From: Aequitasia sp047973235
Lineage (GTDB): Bacteria; Bacillota; Clostridia; Lachnospirales; Lachnospiraceae
DNA: 64,000 bases
Assembly: GCA_047973235.1 (NCBI GenBank)
Contig: JBKEBP010000148.1
Coordinates: forward strand, 1 to 64,000
Direction of reading: 5' to 3'
Shown here piece by piece: positions 17,665 through 25,448 of this stretch. The first letter of the stretch is position 1. Every line of letters starts with the position of its first letter. The notes under the pieces are model-generated. The model had not been told where the DNA came from. It worked only from the letters and a program-made list of their open reading frames with translations, and ran no database searches. A program made the translations under genes and the position numbers.

Positions 17665-18636
17665 ATGGTAAAATTAGCTAAAGAAAATGTTTTAGAGTCT
17701 CAGGATTTAATGGGTGCTTATATGGAAGCACTGGTTAATGAGGCTAAGATAAATAAGAAAATAGTAGATGTAGAAGCCGATTTGGCAAACTGTATAAACG
17801 GCCCGATGTTTAAGGAGGCTTTTCCGGATAGATTCTTTGATATAGGTATTGCGGAACAATCATTGTCTACAATATCTGCAGGACTATCGGCAGTAGGTAA
17901 AATCCCATTTGCACATTCATTTGCCTGCTTTGCATCCAGACGTGCATGTGATCAGAATTATATATCTTGCGCATATGCGAAAAATAATGTAAAGCTAGTA
18001 GGATCAGACCCGGCAATCTCAGCGGGTGAGAACGGTGGTACTCATCAGGCAAATGAGGATATTGCAATTATGCGACCTATAGCCGACATCACAATTATTG
18101 AACCAAGTGATGCTGCAATGATGAAATGGGCTGTTAAAGAAGCAGCTAATACGGAAGGATTCTTTTATATTCGAGTTCAAAGAAAAGACAATGTTTCTAT
18201 ATATGAAGAGGGCTCAACATTTGTAGTAGGTAAAGCGAATACAATAAGAGAAGGTAGTGATGTAACCTTAATAGCTGAAGGAAGTACAATGTTAATAACT
18301 TGCCTTGAGGCAGCGAAAGCACTTGAGAAACAAGGAATAAGCGCTAGAGTTGTAGATATGTTTACAATTAAGCCTATTGATAAGGAGTGCATTATTAAAT
18401 GTGTTAATGAAACAGGTGCTATAGTAACGGCAGAGAATCATACAATAGTAGGTGGTCTCGGTAGTGCGGTAGCTGAAGTAATGGTTGAAGAGGGTGCACT
18501 GGCGCCTATGAAGAGAATCGGAATTCCGGACAGATTTGGTGAAGTAGGACAACCTGATGAACTTCAAAAAACTATGAAAATGACATCTGAAGATATAGTA
18601 GCAGCGGCTAAATCAGTAATTTCATTAAAAAAGTAG
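17665..18636 (+). CDS. Transketolase, C-terminal subunit (split transketolase 2)
   Basis: 323 residues covering the pyrimidine and C-terminal domains. The activating glutamate is in FDIGIAEQ (about residue 60), the substrate/cofactor segment is SFACFASRRACDQ, and TAENHTIVGGLG is in the C-terminal domain. AAAAGGAGG precedes the start. A strong hairpin without T-run (18649-18672) separates it from the iron dehydrogenase gene, perhaps tuning expression. Confidence 0.88.
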   Translation: MVKLAKENVLESQDLMGAYMEALVNEAKINKKIVDVEADLANCINGPMFKEAFPDRFFDIGIAEQSLSTISAGLSAVGKIPFAHSFACFASRRACDQNYISCAYAKNNVKLVGSDPAISAGENGGTHQANEDIAIMRPIADITIIEPSDAAMMKWAVKEAANTEGFFYIRVQRKDNVSIYEEGSTFVVGKANTIREGSDVTLIAEGSTMLITCLEAAKALEKQGISARVVDMFTIKPIDKECIIKCVNETGAIVTAENHTIVGGLGSAVAEVMVEEGALAPMKRIGIPDRFGEVGQPDELQKTMKMTSEDIVAAAKSVISLKK

Positions 18637-18648
18637 AAATACGTTTAA

Positions 18649-18672
18649 CAAGGCGCTGGTAACAGCGCCTTG
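18649..18672 (+). other. Intercistronic hairpin, 10-bp perfect stem with GTAA loop
   Basis: CAAGGCGCTG (18649-18658) pairs with CAGCGCCTTG (18663-18672) around GTAA. No T-run follows, so it is unlikely to be a full terminator. It is better seen as an mRNA-processing or stability element inside the operon. Confidence 0.6.
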
Positions 18673-18697
18673 CACTTAAATGAAAGGAGAAGCAAGT

Positions 18698-19831
18698 ATG
18701 CAACTGTTTTGTGTAAAACCTAAGGTACATAATTTCCCGACGTTCAAAGATTTTACAAATGAGTTTAAAATTAAAAGTACAGACGTTTTATTAACTGAAA
18801 AACTCATGTATGATTTATTTGCAAAAGACTTAAATTTAATTTGCAATGTTGTCTTAAAAGACGAGTATGATACCGGAGAACCTAAGGAAGAAACGGTAGA
18901 TCAAATTCTTAAAGATATAGAAAATATGCAAACCAAGAGAATTATAGCTATGGGCGGAGGCAGTGTTATCGATATAGCTAAAATTCTTATGATAAAAGAT
19001 GCGTATCCGATAGAACGTATAATGAGTAAAAAAGTGGACTTTGTAACAGATAAGGAACTGGTTATCATTCCGACAACTTGTGGAACAGGAAGTGAAGTAA
19101 CCAGTGGTGGAATTGTTACAATGAAAGAAACCGGACTTAAAACAGCACTTATAGATGAGAGGCTAACGGCAACTCATTCGATACTAATACCGGAATTAAT
19201 AGCCGGATTACCTTATAAGTTATTTGTATATTGCTCTATAGATGCACTTGCACATGCAATGGAAAGCTTTGTATCCGCGACAAGAGGTAATGAGTTTGAA
19301 AGAGCTATGGGTACGAGGGCTATAGAAATCATTTTAGATGGTTATGCAGATATAATACTAAATGGTAAAGAGTATAGAAAGAACATTTTGAATAATTTTA
19401 TCCAAGCTAGTTGTATGGCAGGTATGGCAGTAAACAATGGCGGTGCCGGGCCCGTACACGCTCTTGCTTATCCAATAGCAGAAGGATACAAAATGGGGCA
19501 CGGAGAATCAATATATCAGTTCCTTACACCGGTATTCGACATGTATTTAAGAGAAAAACCAAGCGAAGTGTTAGACCGACTAATGGATATTATTGAAAAA
19601 CCACTAAGAAAAGTAGGGCTATTTACTGATAGAGAGCATACTTTCACACAAATGGAAGTGATGCTTGGCATGATGCATCCTATTGATCCGCTAAGTAAAT
19701 GTGGAATGGAGAAAGAGGAAATCGAGCCATTTGCTGAAAGTATAATTGAAACGAAGCAACGCCTTGTTGAAGCGTCATATGTATTGTTTACAAAGGGAAA
19801 AGCTATCGAGATATATAAAATGCGTTATTAA
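18698..19831 (+). CDS. Iron-containing alcohol dehydrogenase, 4-hydroxybutyrate dehydrogenase-like
   Basis: 377-residue group III dehydrogenase. Metal ligands are visible as Asp182, His186, His254 and His268 (motifs SIDALAHAMES, GPVHALAYP and GHGES). Nucleotide site GGGSVIDIAK is at 87-96, and TTCGTGSEVT at 126-135. It resembles the clostridial 4-hydroxybutyrate dehydrogenase along its whole length. Start ATG 18698 follows AAAGGAGA by 7 bases; an upstream ATG at 18680 contains that ribosome site. In this operon it may reduce a short aldehyde released by transketolase cleavage, with NADH (inference). Confidence 0.82.
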   Translation: MQLFCVKPKVHNFPTFKDFTNEFKIKSTDVLLTEKLMYDLFAKDLNLICNVVLKDEYDTGEPKEETVDQILKDIENMQTKRIIAMGGGSVIDIAKILMIKDAYPIERIMSKKVDFVTDKELVIIPTTCGTGSEVTSGGIVTMKETGLKTALIDERLTATHSILIPELIAGLPYKLFVYCSIDALAHAMESFVSATRGNEFERAMGTRAIEIILDGYADIILNGKEYRKNILNNFIQASCMAGMAVNNGGAGPVHALAYPIAEGYKMGHGESIYQFLTPVFDMYLREKPSEVLDRLMDIIEKPLRKVGLFTDREHTFTQMEVMLGMMHPIDPLSKCGMEKEEIEPFAESIIETKQRLVEASYVLFTKGKAIEIYKMRY

Positions 19832-19845
19832 GGAGGCAAAAACAC

Positions 19846-20676
19846 ATGGGGCTATATAAATACGGAGTTTGCGAGTGGGTGCTGCCCGTGAGAGGTCCTG
19901 AAGCAATAGTAATGGCATCAAATATAGGGTTCGACGGAATACAAATCACAGAAGCAGGAGGACATGACGCTGGATTTCCGTTGCTACGAGAAGAAGTACA
20001 AGATGAATATAAGCGAGCTGTCAGCGAAACAAATATAGAAATTCAAGCACTTCATTTATGGACATTGTGTCGACTAGCTAGTATGATTCATCCTGTAAAA
20101 AGTGAAGCGGGGCGGTTCGCGACATATTGTATTAAAGCAGGCCTTGAAGTATGTGAGGCCCTTAGTATACCTGAGCTGAATCTTACGTCAGGTTTTATGA
20201 GTCAAATAAAGCACGCTGCAGATTTTACTATTTTTGGTGACCACTTAAAACTCGCTTGCGAGATGGCAGAGTCAAAGGGAGTAAAAATTGTATTTGAATC
20301 AGCACTATATGCAGAGGAAATTCTTAAGATGCATGACTATGTTGGAGAGAACCTTAAGGTTTGCTATGATTTATTTAATCCGATTAGATTTAATATGGAT
20401 AGTCCAATAGAAGAGATTAGAGTATTAGGAAAAGCTGGTGTTATAGATCATTTTCATGTCAAAGATGGTCCGGTAAATTGTATTGGATGCAGTTTGCTGG
20501 GAGAAGGTATTGGAAATTACAATGAGTCCATGAATGAAATAAGTAAATTGAATTATTCGGGTTGGCTTATGACAGAAAATTACTATGTGGATATGGAAAG
20601 AGTTTATGACAAAAGCGTTATACAGCTAGCGGAAATTGATCTTGAAACTATGAAAAGGTACGGTGGTGATGTATGA
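19846..20676 (+). CDS. Sugar isomerase/epimerase, xylose-isomerase-like TIM barrel (paralog 3)
   Basis: 276 residues, third copy of the subfamily in this operon. It has KYGVCEWVLPVRGP, GFDGIQITEAGG, the glutamate in VFESA, CYDLFNP, IDHFHVKD and MTENYYV. It is the most diverged of the three. Its stop overlaps the start of the MFS gene as ATGA, so each of the three paralogs adjoins a different transporter gene. A distinct stereochemical substrate for each is plausible. Confidence 0.8.
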   Translation: MGLYKYGVCEWVLPVRGPEAIVMASNIGFDGIQITEAGGHDAGFPLLREEVQDEYKRAVSETNIEIQALHLWTLCRLASMIHPVKSEAGRFATYCIKAGLEVCEALSIPELNLTSGFMSQIKHAADFTIFGDHLKLACEMAESKGVKIVFESALYAEEILKMHDYVGENLKVCYDLFNPIRFNMDSPIEEIRVLGKAGVIDHFHVKDGPVNCIGCSLLGEGIGNYNESMNEISKLNYSGWLMTENYYVDMERVYDKSVIQLAEIDLETMKRYGGDV

Positions 20677-21905
20677 TAAGCGTGGGTAAAAAGAGATACG
20701 CATTTGCAGGAATAGATATGATTGTTCTTCTATTTGCCGGACTTTTGTATGGGTGGTCGATATTCGTAACGCCACTTGAAACTGAGTTTGGATGGGTACG
20801 CTCGCAAACATCCATGGCATTTGCACTTGGAACTATAAGCAATACAATAGGTGCGGTATTTGGAGCTACGCTTGCTAAGAAAATCGGCTCCACTTGGGTT
20901 GTGAGAATATCGTCAGTAATATGTTGTGGTGGTTTTCTCCTAGCTTCAAATCTGACAGAACTATGGCAGTTATACCTTTTCTATAGTGTGATGTGTGCAG
21001 GCGCAATCGGAATGGTTTATAACATGGTACTGGGAACTATTGTAGACTGGTTCCAGGGAAAAAGCAGTTTAATTACAGGCATGATGTTGATGTGTTATGG
21101 AACAGGTGGGTTGATATTTGGGACACTGGCATCATTTACTATTCAAATAATCGGCTGGAGAAAGACATTTGCACTACTAGGAATAATCGCTTTTGTTCTG
21201 ATGTTTGGAGCATCGTTTATTATAAGAAAGCCTAAGAATGAAGAGATTAAGAATCTGTCGAAAGCAGTAGAAAAAAAGGTGATAATAACAGACTCGGAGA
21301 TGCAGGAACTTGGACCATTGGGAATGATGAAAAGCAAATCCTTTTGGCTATTCTTTTTTTGGAATATTGCACTGGCATCGATTGGTTTAACTATTTCAGG
21401 GCATGCATCACCAATGGCGCAGGAAGTAGGAATAACGTCTGTGACAGCAGCACTCTTCGCCGGAACGGTATCACTATTTAATGGCATTGGCAGGGTTTTG
21501 TTTGGAATTACTTTTGACAAATACGGAAGAAAGAAATCTCTAATTATTGTAAATGCTACCGCAGGAATTGGTGCAATCGGACTAACGATTTCATATATAA
21601 CAGGGAATAGTATTATTATGTTACTTGGCTTTGTATTTTTAGGGCTTGGATTTGGTGGTGCTCCTATAAGCAGTGCGGGATTTGTACGCTCACTATATGG
21701 AAAAGACAACTATGGAGTCAATGTAGCCATAATGAACTTATCCGTTGTCGTTGCATCATTTCTGGGACCGTATATTTCAGGAGTAATATTCCAGTCGTTC
21801 GGATATTTGGCAGTGGCAATTTTGCTGTGTGTACTAGCAGCGCTTTCATTACTTATTGGTATAATTTTGTTTAAGCTTAAAATTCTAGTAAAAGGAAGGG
21901 TATAA
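20673..21905 (+). CDS. MFS transporter, oxalate/formate-antiporter (OFA)-like
   Basis: 410-residue major facilitator with about 12 hydrophobic segments. Family features are AGLLYGWSIFVTPLE at the first helix and the loop FDKYGRKKSL between helices 8 and 9. OFA-type carriers move organic anions, often by exchange or export. Next to an aldehyde-reducing enzyme and a lactonase, export of an acidic end product or import of an acidic substrate are both possible. A related carrier is encoded at 58588; the carrier at 62341 is more distant. Confidence 0.8.
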   Translation: MISVGKKRYAFAGIDMIVLLFAGLLYGWSIFVTPLETEFGWVRSQTSMAFALGTISNTIGAVFGATLAKKIGSTWVVRISSVICCGGFLLASNLTELWQLYLFYSVMCAGAIGMVYNMVLGTIVDWFQGKSSLITGMMLMCYGTGGLIFGTLASFTIQIIGWRKTFALLGIIAFVLMFGASFIIRKPKNEEIKNLSKAVEKKVIITDSEMQELGPLGMMKSKSFWLFFFWNIALASIGLTISGHASPMAQEVGITSVTAALFAGTVSLFNGIGRVLFGITFDKYGRKKSLIIVNATAGIGAIGLTISYITGNSIIMLLGFVFLGLGFGGAPISSAGFVRSLYGKDNYGVNVAIMNLSVVVASFLGPYISGVIFQSFGYLAVAILLCVLAALSLLIGIILFKLKILVKGRV

Positions 21906-21917
21906 GGAGGTAATCAG

Positions 21918-22886
21918 ATGAAAAATGTAATTACTGTAACAGGTGAAGTGCCGGTAGCGGATATAGGTTATACACTAATGCATGAACACATTGTGAGCTC
22001 TCAGACCGGTATAGCAGAGAACTATCCTCAGTTATATGTGGACGGATTCTACGATAGAATAATGAAGGATCTTCTGGAAATGAAGGAGAACGGAATAAAA
22101 ACAGTAGTAGAAGCTACACCATATGATTTAGGCAGAGATGTTAAGATGTTAAAGCGTGTTTCGGAAGAATCGGGAGTAAATATTATTGCATGTACGGGAT
22201 GGTTTATGCCAAAACCTAAGATGTTAGGAGACTTCTCACCGGCTAAAATTGCATCATGTTTCATAGATGATATAACTAAAGGCGCAACAGGAACAGACAT
22301 AAAAACCGGAATTATTAAGTCTGCAATGGACTCAGATGGACCTACGCCGGAACGTGATGTTATTTGTAGGGCAGCAGGTATTGCATCTAAAGAGCTGGGT
22401 ATGCCTTTAATGATGCATTCATATCCTCAGACTGAAATAGGAAGACATCAGATACGAATATTAAGAGAAGAAGGTGTGCCACTACACAGAGTTAAGATCG
22501 ACCATTGTCCGGAAACAACGGATATGAATTATTTGTGCTGGTTAGCAGATCAGGGTGTTTGGCTCGGAATAGACAGAATACCGCTGTTAATAGAAGAAGG
22601 CTCGTATGCGGTAGCATCAGACACAAGGCTTCAAACTATAAAGCGAATGTTAGATGCAGGTCTTAAAGATAGAATGCTGTTCTCTCATGATTTTATGAGT
22701 ATTTCCACTTACTATGACCACCTCCCAACTAAGAGAGGACAGGAGCACTTTGACAGCTTGAACCCGGACAGATTTTTATATCTAAAAAATGTAGGATTTA
22801 AGAAATTGGCTGCAATGGGTGTAGATGAGGATATGTTAAATCAGATGTGTATAGATAATCCAAGAAGATTCTTTGAAGGATGTTAG
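21918..22886 (+). CDS. Phosphotriesterase-family metal hydrolase, probable sugar lactonase
   Basis: 322-residue TIM-barrel amidohydrolase. All binuclear-site residues are visible: His22 and His24 (MHEH), the candidate carboxylated Lys134 (GIIKSA), His167 (MMHS), His196 (IDHC) and Asp258 (SHDF). Many bacterial members in sugar operons hydrolyse lactones or phosphorylated sugar lactones. That would fit dehydrogenase-made lactones here. It is the last gene of the 20-kb operon and is followed by an intrinsic terminator. Confidence 0.82.
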   Translation: MKNVITVTGEVPVADIGYTLMHEHIVSSQTGIAENYPQLYVDGFYDRIMKDLLEMKENGIKTVVEATPYDLGRDVKMLKRVSEESGVNIIACTGWFMPKPKMLGDFSPAKIASCFIDDITKGATGTDIKTGIIKSAMDSDGPTPERDVICRAAGIASKELGMPLMMHSYPQTEIGRHQIRILREEGVPLHRVKIDHCPETTDMNYLCWLADQGVWLGIDRIPLLIEEGSYAVASDTRLQTIKRMLDAGLKDRMLFSHDFMSISTYYDHLPTKRGQEHFDSLNPDRFLYLKNVGFKKLAAMGVDEDMLNQMCIDNPRRFFEGC

Positions 22887-22908
22887 TGAGATGTCAAACA
22901 GAATAAGT

Positions 22909-22934
22909 AAAAGGTGGCGAGTGCCACCTTTTTT
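22909..22934 (+). terminator. Intrinsic terminator of the long right operon
   Basis: AAAAGGTGGC (22909-22918), loop GAGT, GCCACCTTTT (22923-22932), then two more T. This is a strong rho-independent terminator. A 33-base stretch including it (22902-22934) is repeated without change at 32887-32919. Confidence 0.9.
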
Positions 22935-22965
22935 GATGGAGTTTTTTAGAGGACATAAATTAATA

Positions 22966-22993
22966 AACATTAATTGCTGAACATTAACATTAA
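22966..22993 (+). promoter_or_regulatory. Three AACATTAA repeats at the GH2 operon promoter
   Basis: AACATTAA occurs at 22966-22973, 22980-22987 and 22986-22993, overlapping the predicted promoter. A further copy lies at 28150-28157 in the short divergent gap upstream of the AraC-type regulator. They may be AraC binding sites, but the word is AT-rich and single copies elsewhere are expected by chance. Confidence 0.3.
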
Positions 22994-23001
22994 TATATAC
23001 A
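22974..23001 (+). promoter_or_regulatory. Probable promoter of the GH2-symporter unit
   Basis: TTGCTG (22974-22979), 16-base spacer, TATACA (22996-23001). It follows the terminator of the previous operon and precedes the 38-codon frame and the GH2 gene. Confidence 0.4.
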
Positions 23002-23066
23002 CTACTAATAAAATGAAATACTGTATGATGAGCATAAGTAAAACAAATGAAAAGGAGACTTATAGA

Positions 23067-23183
23067 ATGGATTTTTTAAGTTTGGAAGGAAAAGTAGACC
23101 AAGGTGGTACAGCCATACCGATTGATGGAGCATTGTCGGCAGGAAGTAGAAATGTAACTGAATGGAAAAAGACACTGGCTTAG
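23067..23183 (+). pseudogene. 38-codon frame, likely an internally deleted short-chain dehydrogenase
   Basis: A good ribosome site (AAAGGAGA, 23051-23058) precedes the ATG at 23067. The first residues MDFLSLEGKV match the usual start of short-chain dehydrogenases just before the TGxxxGIG motif. The next part, GGTAIPIDGALSAGS, matches the C-terminal end where such enzymes read TGxxIPVDGG. The roughly 220 residues between are missing with the frame kept. It is 9 bases upstream of the GH2 gene and may now serve only as a translated leader. It could instead be a real small peptide, but I find no support for that. Confidence 0.5.
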
Positions 23184-23192
23184 GAGGAATGT

Positions 23193-25433
23193 ATGAGAAA
23201 TATAAAAGAACTTAGAGAAAACTGGAGGTTCGTAAAATCAGCAGATAGTCCACGAGATGCAGTTGAAAAAAGTGGACTGAGTATAAAACTACCACACACA
23301 TGGAACAATGTTGACGGACAAGATGGTGGTAACGATTATTACCGTGGAACTTGTTGGTATACTAGGGAACTAAAGAAAAGTGAAATAGAGTCTGGTAAAA
23401 GAACATATTTAGAATTTCTAGGTGTTGCCATGACTGCAAAGGTGTATATAAATGAGTCGCTTATATGTGAACACGATGCAGGATATTCAACATTTAGGAT
23501 TGATATAACGGATGAAATTGACGAAGATACGTCAATAGTTGTGGAGGTTAACAACGATGATAATGACCGAATTTATCCTCAAAAAGCTGACTTTACATTT
23601 TACGGCGGACTTTATCGCATGGTGAACCTGATTACAACGGATGAATGTCATTTTGACTTAGAGTATAACGGAAGTACCGGAATAAAAGTCACACCGGAGA
23701 TTAAATTTGATTCGCAAGGGAAACCAACAAGAGAGGCCAATGTTTTAGTTGAAACATGGATTAAGGGAAATGCAGATACGGTAAGCATCAGTATTCTGGG
23801 AGCCGAGACAAAAGAAGTTTCGGTAATAAATGGTAAAGCTCAAACTTCGTTCAATATATACAATGCCCATTTATGGAATGGTGTTAAAGACCCATACTTG
23901 TACACAGCAGTAGCCGAGTTAAATTGTGATGAATGTGAAGATAAGGTTGAAGCAAGATTTGGAATACGGACATTTAAAGTAGATAGTGAAAAGGGATTTA
24001 TGCTTAATGGGGAGTCATATCCACTTCGTGGTGTGAGTAGGCATCAGGACAGAGCAAAGGTCGGTAATGCACTTACGTACGAAATGCACAAAGAAGATAT
24101 GGAAATGATAAAGGAAATCGGAGCAAATACTATACGTTTAGCACATTATCAGCATGCACAAGAATTTTATGACCTGTGTGATGAATACGGAATGGTGGTG
24201 TGGGCAGAAATTCCACTAATCACCATGTTTATGGTAAATGGCGTGGAAAACACATTGATTTCTATGAAAGAACTGGTGATACAGAATTATAATCACGCAT
24301 CTATAGTATGCTGGGGATTATCAAATGAGATAACAGCGGCTAGACCTGTAAGCGAAGCGCTGCTTGATAACCATAGACAATTAAATGATTTATGCCATAC
24401 TCTTGATAAGACAAGGTTTACTACTATAGCGAATGTATTTATGCAAGAAACAGACAGCCCGCTTCTCGATATTCCGGATGTTAATAGTTACAATTTATAC
24501 TTTGGATGGTATTTGGGAGAACTTAATCAAAACGACGAGTTCTTTGATGAATTTCATGAAAAATATCCTAATAGGTGTATCGGATTTTCCGAATATGGTG
24601 CTGATGCGAATCCGCAGTTTCATAGCATAACACCAACTCATGGAGACTATACGGAAAGCTATCAATGTATATATCATGAACATATATTAAATATGATTGA
24701 AGCAAGGCCCTATTTATGGGCAACACATGTATGGAATATGTTTGATTTCGCTGCAGATGGTCGTGATGAAGGGGGCAAACATGGTGAAAATCAAAAAGGT
24801 TTAGTTACATTAGATAGAAAAATTAAAAAAGATGCGTTCTATTTATATAAGGCATATTGGAATAAGTATGAGGATTTTGTGCATGTATGCGGAAGTAGAT
24901 ATGTAGACAGAAAAGAAGAGAACACACAGATTAAAGTGTATTCAAATTGTTTGGAAGTTTCGCTGTATGTTGATGATAATATATATGAGACAAAAGAAGG
25001 TAAACAAATATTTGAGTTCACAGTACCAATTAGTTCGAAGCATAAAATAACTGCAAAATCAGGATCTGTATCAGATGAAATACATGTTAACAAAGTACAA
25101 AAGTTAAATCCTGAATATATAATGGGAGAAATAAAAGAAATAGTAAATTGGTTCGATGATGATGAATACAAACCGGATTATTATTCCGTGAAGGATAGAA
25201 TGTCTGAGTTACAAAGTAGTCCAAAAGCGGGGGTGGTATTAGCTCAGTTGATGGATAATGGAGTCAGTGCAAGGGGCGATGTTGCCGAAAGTGTAAAAGA
25301 TAATCCGAATTTAGTACGAATGATGGGTAGGATGACTTTAGAAAGTATGCTTGGACATATGAAGGATAGTGTTACTAAGGAGCAGATAACTACATTAAAT
25401 CATACTTTACAACAAATCAAAAAAGGTGAATAA
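23193..25433 (+). CDS. Glycoside hydrolase family 2, beta-galactosidase/glucuronidase type
   Basis: 746 residues. The N-terminal sugar-binding jelly roll (about 1-170, with LPHTWNN and TFYGGLYR) is followed by an immunoglobulin-like domain and a TIM barrel (about 265-570). The acid/base is Glu379 (LSNE) and the probable nucleophile Glu467 (FSEYG). The C-terminal extension past 600 is unusual for short GH2 enzymes. No signal peptide is present, so it acts inside the cell on sugars brought in by the symporter encoded next. Exact sugar specificity cannot be read. Confidence 0.88.
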   Translation: MRNIKELRENWRFVKSADSPRDAVEKSGLSIKLPHTWNNVDGQDGGNDYYRGTCWYTRELKKSEIESGKRTYLEFLGVAMTAKVYINESLICEHDAGYSTFRIDITDEIDEDTSIVVEVNNDDNDRIYPQKADFTFYGGLYRMVNLITTDECHFDLEYNGSTGIKVTPEIKFDSQGKPTREANVLVETWIKGNADTVSISILGAETKEVSVINGKAQTSFNIYNAHLWNGVKDPYLYTAVAELNCDECEDKVEARFGIRTFKVDSEKGFMLNGESYPLRGVSRHQDRAKVGNALTYEMHKEDMEMIKEIGANTIRLAHYQHAQEFYDLCDEYGMVVWAEIPLITMFMVNGVENTLISMKELVIQNYNHASIVCWGLSNEITAARPVSEALLDNHRQLNDLCHTLDKTRFTTIANVFMQETDSPLLDIPDVNSYNLYFGWYLGELNQNDEFFDEFHEKYPNRCIGFSEYGADANPQFHSITPTHGDYTESYQCIYHEHILNMIEARPYLWATHVWNMFDFAADGRDEGGKHGENQKGLVTLDRKIKKDAFYLYKAYWNKYEDFVHVCGSRYVDRKEENTQIKVYSNCLEVSLYVDDNIYETKEGKQIFEFTVPISSKHKITAKSGSVSDEIHVNKVQKLNPEYIMGEIKEIVNWFDDDEYKPDYYSVKDRMSELQSSPKAGVVLAQLMDNGVSARGDVAESVKDNPNLVRMMGRMTLESMLGHMKDSVTKEQITTLNHTLQQIKKGE

Positions 25434-25448
25434 ACGGAGGAGAACGGG

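Noticed and set aside
3364..20676. The TIM-barrel isomerases as C-glycoside-cleaving (DgpC-type) enzymes
   Set aside because: Neither the small DgpB-type partner nor a Gfo/Idh/MocA oxidoreductase, both needed for that pathway, is encoded in the window.
21143..21709. 188-codon open frame on the minus strand
   Set aside because: It lies wholly inside the MFS gene at 20673 on the opposite strand, has no ribosome site, and reads as low-information Ile/Pro/Ser-rich sequence.
154..22886. Firm call of the sulfoquinovose transketolase pathway
   Set aside because: No sulfoquinovosidase (GH31), mutarotase or recognised sulfonate exporter is present, and there are two transketolase pairs where one would suffice. 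Kept only as a comparison.
22974..23066. Extension of the small frame before the GH2 gene upstream to 22974
   Set aside because: The ribosome site AAAGGAGA lies inside this extension and points to the ATG at 23067; the extension covers the promoter.
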